Source: Syntrophaceae bacterium UBA2251 | Lineage (GTDB): Bacteria > Desulfobacterota > Syntrophia > Syntrophales > UBA2251 | Reading direction: 5' to 3' | DNA: 49,161 nt | NCBI GenBank assembly: GCA_002347815.1 | Contig: DDXV01000009.1 | Span: 1,499-50,659 of the forward strand | Shown here: in pieces, positions 25,830 to 32,150 of the stretch | Position numbering within the stretch: the first letter of the stretch is position 1 | How the letters are laid out: every line of letters starts with the position of its first letter | Program-made: the position numbers and the translations under genes | Notes under the pieces: model-generated | Databases searched by the model: none | What the model was told of the DNA's origin: nothing | The model's input: the letters and a program-made list of their open reading frames with translations, nothing else

Positions 25830-26259
25830 TGAGCCCCTGATCTACGAGAACCAGTTCAACGTCCAGGGAGGAAATTTCAGCGACGCCGGCAAAGTGGCGA
25901 GCCATATCAAGGCCATTCTGAAAGGATTCGGCATCCCGAGCGAGGCGGTCCGGAAAACGGCCCTGGTGGCCTATGAATCGGAAATCAACATCGTCTCCTA
26001 TGCCCGCAAAGGGGTCATCCACCTCCGACTGGCGCCCGATCAGATCGTCATCGAAACCATCGACGAGGGCTCGGGAATCGCGGACATCGAACTCGCCATG
26101 CAGGAGGGCTACTCCACCGCGACGGACAAGATCCGCGAAATGGGATTTGGTGCGGGCATGGGATTGGCCAACATCCGGAATTTTTCGGATATCTTCCATA
26201 TCTCCTCGGAGCCGGGCAAGGGAACGTCTCTAAAGATGATCATCAAGTGGCGGCCTTAA
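25822..26259 (+). CDS. RsbW-like ATP-binding protein
   Basis: A 145-residue single-domain GHKL ATPase of the anti-sigma/serine-kinase type. Motifs are ALVAYESEINIVSYA (N-box position), IDEGSGIADIE (D-x-G-x-G) and FGAGMGLANIRN (second glycine box). There is no sensor or dimerisation domain. It may phosphorylate a partner on Ser/Thr or bind it, as RsbW and SpoIIAB do. The ATG at 25822 overlaps the preceding gene by 8 bases. The partner is unknown; the flanking DRTGG proteins are the obvious candidates. Confidence 0.82.
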   Translation: MADEPLIYENQFNVQGGNFSDAGKVASHIKAILKGFGIPSEAVRKTALVAYESEINIVSYARKGVIHLRLAPDQIVIETIDEGSGIADIELAMQEGYSTATDKIREMGFGAGMGLANIRNFSDIFHISSEPGKGTSLKMIIKWRP

Positions 26260-26269
26260 GGGATTGAAG

Positions 26270-26641
26270 ATGACTGAGACCTCGCCGATCGATCTTTCCA
26301 CCCTGGTCCGATTGCTGCGGCTCCAGGTGCGCTCCGGCGCCGATCGGCTGGACCGCCCCGTCCGGGGAGGCTATGTGGGGGATCTCCTGAGCGACGTGAT
26401 GGGCAACAGCCGTGAAGGGGATCTCTGGATCACCCGGCAGGTGCATCCCAACATCGTGGCCGTGGCGAGCCTGAAGGATCTTGCCGCGATCGTCCTCGTC
26501 AACGGCAGCGAACCGGCGCCGGAAACCTTGAACAAGGCCGCGGCGGAAGGGATTCCCGTACTTCTCGCCGAGGAGTCGGCTTTTGCGGTCGCCGGCAAGG
26601 TATACGCCCTGATTGCCGGAGCGGTGCCAACCGCAACATAA
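26270..26641 (+). CDS. DRTGG-domain protein (second copy)
   Basis: A 123-residue paralogue of the protein encoded at 25452, starting MTETSPIDLS and sharing VRGGYVGDLLSDVMGNSREGDLWITRQVHPNIVAVASLKDLAAIVLVNG. The start at 26270 is an ATG with GGATTGAAG just upstream; it is 10 bases after the ATPase gene. The two DRTGG proteins are clearly different in sequence, so they probably form a hetero-oligomer or bind different ligands. A strong terminator follows at 26648. Confidence 0.8.
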   Translation: MTETSPIDLSTLVRLLRLQVRSGADRLDRPVRGGYVGDLLSDVMGNSREGDLWITRQVHPNIVAVASLKDLAAIVLVNGSEPAPETLNKAAAEGIPVLLAEESAFAVAGKVYALIAGAVPTAT

Positions 26642-26647
26642 AGCACG

Positions 26648-26675
26648 AGGCCATGGGAATCATGGCCTTTTTTTT
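26648..26675 (+). terminator. Rho-independent terminator inside the formate dehydrogenase operon
   Basis: AGGCCATG (26648-26655) pairs with CATGGCCT (26661-26668) across a 5-base loop, followed by an eight-base T-run (26668-26675). The structure is as good as the adk terminator. It lies 30 bases before the PHP gene, so it should cut or attenuate read-through from the module's first three genes. Confidence 0.85.
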
Positions 26676-26705
26676 GTTTTTGACAGATGCCCCGGGTTGG
26701 CCGTC

Positions 26706-27443
26706 ATGCTCAAGGAGTTTCGCTGTGACCTCCACATCCATACGTGTCTGTCACCCTGTGCCGAATTGGATCTTTACCCCAGCGCCCTCGTGGAGAAGGC
26801 GCGGAAAGCGGACCTGGACGTCATCGCCGTCTGCGACCACAACGCGTCGGAAAATGTCCCCTACGTGCTGCGTTGCGCGGCGGGGACATCGCTGACGGTC
26901 CTCCCCGGAATGGAGGTCACCAGTCGCGAAGAGGTTCACGTCCTGGCTCTTTTTGATACTCTGAATCCGTTACTGCAATTTCAGGATGACGTTTACGCCC
27001 ACCTGAGCGGCTCGAACCGCGAGGAGGTTTTCGGCTGTCAGGCCATCGTGAACGACGCCGACGAAGTGGAGGGATTCAACGATCGCCTGCTTATCGGGGC
27101 CACCGACATCCCGCTGGACGGGCTGATCGCCCTGATTCACGTCCACGGCGGGCTGGCGGTCGCCTCCCATATCGACCGGGAGGCCTTTGGCGTCCTGGGT
27201 CAGTTGGGCTTCATCGATCCGTCCCTCGCCTTTGACGCCCTGGAAGTGACGTTTCGGCTGGGGATCCGGGAGGCCCGCCGTCGTTATCCGGAGCTGGCCG
27301 CCTACGCTTTCGTCACCTCGTCGGATGCGCACTTCCTGCAGGATATCGGCCGGGGCATGACCCGGATCCGGATGGCGGCCCCCACGGCGGCGGAACTCAA
27401 GCTGGCTTTTCAGCGTCGGGACGGACGTGAGATTCTGGAGTAG
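26706..27443 (+). CDS. PHP-domain metal-dependent phosphoesterase
   Basis: A 245-residue PHP protein. The metal-binding motifs are CDLHIHTCLSPC (HxH), VCDHNASENV (DH), an acidic Glu in LPGMEVTSREEVHVLALFD, HVHGGLAVASHIDRE and SSDAHFLQDIG. This is the full set for a PHP phosphoesterase. Relatives act on nucleotides, phosphohistidinol or RNA ends; the substrate here is unknown. The ATG at 26706 has a purine-rich but not classical upstream region. It is encoded between the second DRTGG protein and a histidine-kinase-like ATPase, an arrangement that suggests phosphoryl chemistry within the module. Confidence 0.85.
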   Translation: MLKEFRCDLHIHTCLSPCAELDLYPSALVEKARKADLDVIAVCDHNASENVPYVLRCAAGTSLTVLPGMEVTSREEVHVLALFDTLNPLLQFQDDVYAHLSGSNREEVFGCQAIVNDADEVEGFNDRLLIGATDIPLDGLIALIHVHGGLAVASHIDREAFGVLGQLGFIDPSLAFDALEVTFRLGIREARRRYPELAAYAFVTSSDAHFLQDIGRGMTRIRMAAPTAAELKLAFQRRDGREILE

Positions 27444-27447
27444 ATTT

Positions 27448-27996
27448 TTGCTGGAACTCTCTCACCACATCCTGGATATCGCCGAAAACGCCACCCGGGC
27501 CGGATCGAAAACGGTCCGGATCACGCTGACGGAAGACACGGGTCGCGACCGGCTGACGCTGGAAGTCGCGGACGACGGTCGGGGCATGTCGGCGGAAGAG
27601 CGGGGGCGCGCACTGGATCCCTTCTTCACGACGAAGAAGGTCCGGCGCGTGGGTCTGGGGCTCCCGATGCTGGCCGATGCGGCTGAGCGGACGGGCGGCA
27701 CGTTCACCCTCGAGTCCGCGCCCGGCCGGGGAACGCGCCTGGAGGCCGCGTTCGGTCTGCGTCATCTGGACCGGCAGCCGCTGGGGGATGTCGCCGCGTC
27801 CCTGGTTTCGTTGATCGCGGGAAATCCCGACGTGGATTTCGTTTACCGCCATCGTCACGACGCGGCGGAGTATGTTCTGGATACGCGCGAGATCCGTCAG
27901 GAACTCGACGGCGTCCCCATGAACCACAGCGACGTGCTCAAGCTGATCCGCGACAACATCGCGGAAGGTCTTGAAGAAATCGGCTCGGAAGGATGA
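27448..27996 (+). CDS. histidine-kinase-like ATPase without sensor domain
   Basis: A 182-residue GHKL ATPase. It opens LLELSHHILDIAENATRAGSK, which is close to an HDxxN box (the His-His pair could stand in for an H box), then ADDGRGMSAEE, FFTTKKVRRVGLGLPMLADAAERTGG (G boxes). A C-terminal part of about 70 residues is not part of the ATPase. The start at TTG 27448 is preferred (TGGAG at normal distance, sequence begins with the conserved region); a GTG at 27427 would overlap the PHP gene. The stop codon lies 36 bases before the NuoE-like start, with a good AGAAGGAGG between. Confidence 0.75.
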   Translation: MLELSHHILDIAENATRAGSKTVRITLTEDTGRDRLTLEVADDGRGMSAEERGRALDPFFTTKKVRRVGLGLPMLADAAERTGGTFTLESAPGRGTRLEAAFGLRHLDRQPLGDVAASLVSLIAGNPDVDFVYRHRHDAAEYVLDTREIRQELDGVPMNHSDVLKLIRDNIAEGLEEIGSEG

Positions 27997-28031
27997 CTTC
28001 CACCGATCCTATAGAAGGAGGATATGGGTGC

Positions 28032-28526
28032 ATGAAAGCGGAACTTGATGATTTGTCGAAAGAGTTTACCCCGGAACAGATTGCGCAGCTCGATGCCATC
28101 ATCGCCAAGCACAAGGGCAAACCGGGGGGCCTGATCCCGGTGCTCGAGGAGGCCCAGGTGACCCTGGAATATCTGCCTCCGTCCATCCAGGCGCGGATCG
28201 CACGGGGACTGAACCTGCCCCTCAGCCGCGTTTACGGCGTGGTCACCTTCTATTCGTTCTTCACCATGACCCCCCGCGGCCGCCATACCGTGCGTGTCTG
28301 CCTCGGAACGGCCTGTTACGTCCGCGGCGGCAAGGCCATCGCGGAAACCCTGGAAAGAACCTTCGGAGTCAAGGAGGGCGAAACGACGCCGGACCGGCGG
28401 TTCACCTATGAGACGGTGCGCTGCCTGGGGGCCTGCGGCCTGGGTCCGGTGGTCGTGGTGGACGACGACGTCCACGGACGCATCAAACCGGCAAAGGTCA
28501 AGGACATCCTCGGCCCTTACGTCTAA
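28032..28526 (+). CDS. NuoE/HndA-like [2Fe-2S] subunit
   Basis: A 164-residue protein of the 24-kDa complex I subunit family. It has the family N-terminal helical region (PGGLIPVLEEAQVTLEYLPPSIQARIARGLNLPLSRVYGVVTFYSFF) and the [2Fe-2S] cysteines in VCLGTACYVRGG and RCLGACGLGP. It transfers electrons between the NuoF flavin and the catalytic subunit. The ATG at 28032 follows AGAAGGAGG; the earlier ATG at 28024 runs into a stop. The tetrad order NuoE, Trx-like, NuoF-type, catalytic resembles NADP-reducing hydrogenase HndABCD and NAD-linked formate dehydrogenases. Confidence 0.9.
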   Translation: MKAELDDLSKEFTPEQIAQLDAIIAKHKGKPGGLIPVLEEAQVTLEYLPPSIQARIARGLNLPLSRVYGVVTFYSFFTMTPRGRHTVRVCLGTACYVRGGKAIAETLERTFGVKEGETTPDRRFTYETVRCLGACGLGPVVVVDDDVHGRIKPAKVKDILGPYV

Positions 28527-28548
28527 ACCCTATTGAGGAGTGGGAGCG

Positions 28549-28932
28549 ATGGCAAAGCTGAAAATTTCGGACTTGAAGAAGATCAAGGAGAAGGTCCATG
28601 CGGAAACGGCCCTGCGCGAGGGGGACCGCCGCGTGCGCGTCACCGTCCACATGGGAACCTGCGGCATCGCCTCGGGGGCGCGCGAGGTTCTGGACGCCCT
28701 GATGCGCGAGATCGAGGAATCCGGCGTCTCCGACGTGGTCATCACGACGTCGGGATGCATGGGGCTGTGCAGCCGTGAACCGCTCGTCACGGTGGAGATC
28801 ATCGGCCAGGAGCCCATCAAATACGAATACGTGAACCCCAACAAGATGCGGCAGATCTTCAAGCGCCACGTCCTGGAGGGGGAGGTCCAGACCCCGTTCG
28901 TTCTCGCCCGGGGCGCCGAGATCGTGAAATAA
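28549..28932 (+). CDS. thioredoxin-like [2Fe-2S] protein, HndB-like
   Basis: A 127-residue protein with the thioredoxin-like ferredoxin fold. Cluster cysteines are in VHMGTCGIASGA and TTSGCMGLCSREP. The spacing differs from NuoE; the first Cys pair is reduced to one visible Cys plus a Thr (TC), so cluster loading needs checking. The ATG at 28549 has GAGGAG upstream. It is 22 bases downstream of the NuoE-like gene and 68 before the NuoF fusion, exactly like hndB. Confidence 0.82.
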   Translation: MAKLKISDLKKIKEKVHAETALREGDRRVRVTVHMGTCGIASGAREVLDALMREIEESGVSDVVITTSGCMGLCSREPLVTVEIIGQEPIKYEYVNPNKMRQIFKRHVLEGEVQTPFVLARGAEIVK

Positions 28933-29000
28933 CCCGGGGCGGTTGATGCCGCTCCGGCCGAGATACGTCAGATTCTCGAACATAGAGGAGGAAATCCATA

Positions 29001-32000
29001 ATGAAGGTGTTTCGCTCACATTTACTGCTCTGCGGAGGAACGGGCTGCCATGCGTCGGGCAGTCTCGAGGTGAAGAAGGCCCTCCTCGCGGAGCTGGATA
29101 AGAGAGGCCTGGCCGACGAGATCAAAGTCGTCGAGACCGGCTGCAATGGCTTCTGTGCGATGGGACCGATCATGGTCGTCTATCCCGACGGCGTCATGTA
29201 CACCCTGATCCAGGCCGCGGACATTCCGGAACTCGTCGAGGAGCACCTCGTGAAAGGCCGCGTGCTGGAGCGCCTGCTGTATAAGGAACCCTCGACCGGC
29301 GAAACCATTCCCACCATGCAGGAGATCCCGTTCTTCGCCCTGCAGGAGCTTCGGGTACTCCGGAACCGCGGCATCATCGATCCGGAAAAGATCGAGGAGT
29401 ACATCGCCCGCGACGGATACGCCGGCATGGCCAAGGCCCTGACCGACATGTCTTCCGGGGACATCGTCAAGGAGATTCTGGACTCCGGTCTGCGCGGGCG
29501 CGGCGGCGCCGGATTTCCGACGGGCCTCAAATGGAAATTCGCCTCCCAGTCGCCGGGTGACATCAAGTACGTCCTGTGCAACGCCGACGAGGGCGACCCC
29601 GGGGCCTTCATGGACCGGAGCGTGCTCGAGGCCGATCCCCACGCCGTCCTGGAGGGCATGGTCATCGCCGCCAAGGCCATCGGCGCCCATCACGGTTACA
29701 TCTACTGCCGCGCCGAATACCCGCTCGCCATCCACCGCCTGAACATCGCCATCGGACAGGCCAAGGAAGCCGGCCTCCTGGGCAAGGACATCCTGGGTAC
29801 GGGCTTCGATTTCGATCTGGAGATCTATCAGGGCGCCGGGGCGTTCGTCTGCGGCGAGGAGACGGCCCTCATGACCTCCATCGAGGGGAAGCGCGGCATG
29901 CCGAGACCGCGACCGCCCTTCCCCGCCGTCGCGGGTTTGTGGCAGCGTCCGTCCGTCCTGAACAACGTCGAGACCCTCGCCAACATCGGCCAGATCATCC
30001 TCCGGGGCGCCGCCTGGCACGCCAGCGTCGGCTCCGAGAAGAGCAAGGGGACGAAGGTCTTCGCCCTGACCGGCGACGTGAACAACGTCGGCCTCGTCGA
30101 GGTTCCCATGGGCACCCCCCTGGGCACGATCGTCTTCGATATCGGCGGCGGCATCCCCAAGGGCAAGAAATACAAGGCCGCCCAGCTGGGCGGACCGTCG
30201 GGCGGAATGATTCCCGTGCAGCATCTGAATGCGCCCGTGGATTACGAGAAGGTGGCCGAGCTCGGCGCGATCATGGGCTCCGGCGGACTCATCGTCATGA
30301 ACGAGGACTCCTGCGCCGTGGACATGGCCCGTTTCTTCATGGATTTCTGCCAGGACGAGTCCTGCGGCAAGTGCACCCCCTGCAGGGAGGGCACGAAACG
30401 GATGCTCGAAATCCTGACGAACATCACCCAGGGCAAGGGAAAGGAAGGCGACATCGCCCTGCTCGAGGAAATGGCGGGGATCATCAAGGACTCCGCCCTG
30501 TGCGGCCTCGGCCAGACGGCGCCCAACCCCGTGCTCAGCACGCTCCGCTATTTCCGCCACGAGTACGAGGATCACATCAAGAATCACCACTGCGGGGCGG
30601 CGGTCTGTTCGGCGCTGTTCAAATCGCCCTGCCAGCACACCTGCCCCATCGAAATGGACATCCCGGCCTACATTGCCCTGGTCCGGGCGGAACGCTTCGA
30701 GGACGCCTACCGGGTGCTCCTCAAGACGAATCCCTTCCCGTCCGTCTGCGGCCGGGTCTGCGACCACAAATGCCAGTCCAAGTGCCGCCGCGGCAAGATG
30801 GACGAGCCGGTGGCGATCAAGTTCCTGAAGCGCTTCATCACGGACAACGCCCCCCGGCCGAAGATAGCGGCGGTCCCGGTCGACCGAAAGGAGCGGATCG
30901 CCGTCGTCGGCGCCGGTCCGGCCGGTCTCACGGCCGCCCGGGACCTCGCCCTCCGGGGCTACAAGGTGACCGTGTTCGAAGAACTCCCGGAAGCGGGCGG
31001 CATGCTCCGCTGGGCGATCCCCGCTTACCGTCTGCCCCGGAACATCCTGGCCCGCGAAATCGACGATGTGCGCGCCCTGGGCGTGGACATTCAATGCGGC
31101 GCCCGCGTCGGAAGGGATATTCCGTGGCAGAAGGTTGCGGCGGAGTACGATGTCATCTACCTCGCCCCCGGCGCTCACGCCAGCCAGAAAATGGACGTCC
31201 CCGGCGAAGACTTGGGCGGGGTGTGGGGCGGCGTGGAATTTCTGAGAGACTTCAACGCCAACGAAGAGGCCTGGCTGGCTGGCAAGAAGACCCTGGGCGC
31301 CAAGGTCGCCGTTGTCGGCGGCGGCAACTCGGCCATCGACGCGGCCCGCGTCGCCGCGCGCCTGGGCGCGGAGGTGACGATCCTCTACCGTCGCGAGCGC
31401 AAGGACATGCCCGCCGCCGAGGAGGAGATTCTCGCGGCGGAACATGAAGGCATCAAAATCGAGTACCTGGTGGCCCCCCTCAAGATCCAGGGGAAAGGCG
31501 GCAAGGTCAACGCCATCGCGTGCCAGCGGATGAAATTGGGCGAATTCGACCGCAGCGGACGGAAACGACCCGTTCCCGTGGAAGGATCCGAATTCACCCT
31601 GAGCGTCGATGCGATCGTGGCCGCCATCGGCCAGGTTCCCGACATGTCCTTTGTTCCCCAGGACAGCGGCGTGAGCGTCAACCGGTGGGCCTGCTTCGAT
31701 CTTGCCTCCGACAGCAAATCCCGGACGACGAACCCCAAGTTCCACGCCGGCGGCGATGCCGTCACCGGCCCGGACACGGTCATTGCGGCGATCGCCGCGG
31801 GACACCAGGCGGCCCGGGACATCGACGCGTCGATCCGTCAGGCCGCGGGTGAGCCGCCCTGGGAGGCGCCTGAAGAAGAAAAGATCGACATCCCGCTCGT
31901 CATCGACGAGGAGACCCAGGAGTCTCCCCAGACGGCCATGCCGGAAATGGCGCCCGCCGAACGGCGTCAGGGCTTCGCGGAGGTGGAGCTCGGCTTCACC

Positions 32001-32057
32001 CGTGAGGCGGCCATTGCCGAAGCCTGTCGCTGTCTGCGCTGCGATATCGAGATTTGA
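29001..32057 (+). CDS. NuoF-GltD fusion: NADH-binding flavoprotein plus glutamate-synthase-beta-like module
   Basis: A 1018-residue multidomain electron carrier. Residues 1-110: thioredoxin-like [2Fe-2S] domain with Cys11, Cys16, Cys48 and Cys52. Residues about 130-510: NuoF with the FMN/NADH site GRGGAGFPTG (166-175), SLBB, and the [4Fe-4S] motif CGKCTPC (455-461) with Cys501. Residues about 540-1018: GltD-type module with Cys544/548 and Cys583/587/591/595 for [4Fe-4S] clusters, FAD site GAGPAG (637-642) and a nucleotide site GGGNSAID (773-780), ending CRCLRC. So there are two flavin sites and two pyridine-nucleotide sites. The usual C-terminal ferredoxin domain of HndC is replaced by GltD. 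GGAGGAAATCCATA precedes the ATG. A good candidate for electron bifurcation with the adjacent formate dehydrogenase. Confidence 0.92.
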   Translation: MKVFRSHLLLCGGTGCHASGSLEVKKALLAELDKRGLADEIKVVETGCNGFCAMGPIMVVYPDGVMYTLIQAADIPELVEEHLVKGRVLERLLYKEPSTGETIPTMQEIPFFALQELRVLRNRGIIDPEKIEEYIARDGYAGMAKALTDMSSGDIVKEILDSGLRGRGGAGFPTGLKWKFASQSPGDIKYVLCNADEGDPGAFMDRSVLEADPHAVLEGMVIAAKAIGAHHGYIYCRAEYPLAIHRLNIAIGQAKEAGLLGKDILGTGFDFDLEIYQGAGAFVCGEETALMTSIEGKRGMPRPRPPFPAVAGLWQRPSVLNNVETLANIGQIILRGAAWHASVGSEKSKGTKVFALTGDVNNVGLVEVPMGTPLGTIVFDIGGGIPKGKKYKAAQLGGPSGGMIPVQHLNAPVDYEKVAELGAIMGSGGLIVMNEDSCAVDMARFFMDFCQDESCGKCTPCREGTKRMLEILTNITQGKGKEGDIALLEEMAGIIKDSALCGLGQTAPNPVLSTLRYFRHEYEDHIKNHHCGAAVCSALFKSPCQHTCPIEMDIPAYIALVRAERFEDAYRVLLKTNPFPSVCGRVCDHKCQSKCRRGKMDEPVAIKFLKRFITDNAPRPKIAAVPVDRKERIAVVGAGPAGLTAARDLALRGYKVTVFEELPEAGGMLRWAIPAYRLPRNILAREIDDVRALGVDIQCGARVGRDIPWQKVAAEYDVIYLAPGAHASQKMDVPGEDLGGVWGGVEFLRDFNANEEAWLAGKKTLGAKVAVVGGGNSAIDAARVAARLGAEVTILYRRERKDMPAAEEEILAAEHEGIKIEYLVAPLKIQGKGGKVNAIACQRMKLGEFDRSGRKRPVPVEGSEFTLSVDAIVAAIGQVPDMSFVPQDSGVSVNRWACFDLASDSKSRTTNPKFHAGGDAVTGPDTVIAAIAAGHQAARDIDASIRQAAGEPPWEAPEEEKIDIPLVIDEETQESPQTAMPEMAPAERRQGFAEVELGFTREAAIAEACRCLRCDIEI

Positions 32058-32150
32058 GCGCGACCCGCCGCCCGCGTCCATGACGCGGCCGGTTTTTGAA
32101 CCATCGGATTTGACCGGGTTCTTTTGACAAGGACCTGAAGGAGGATAGAG

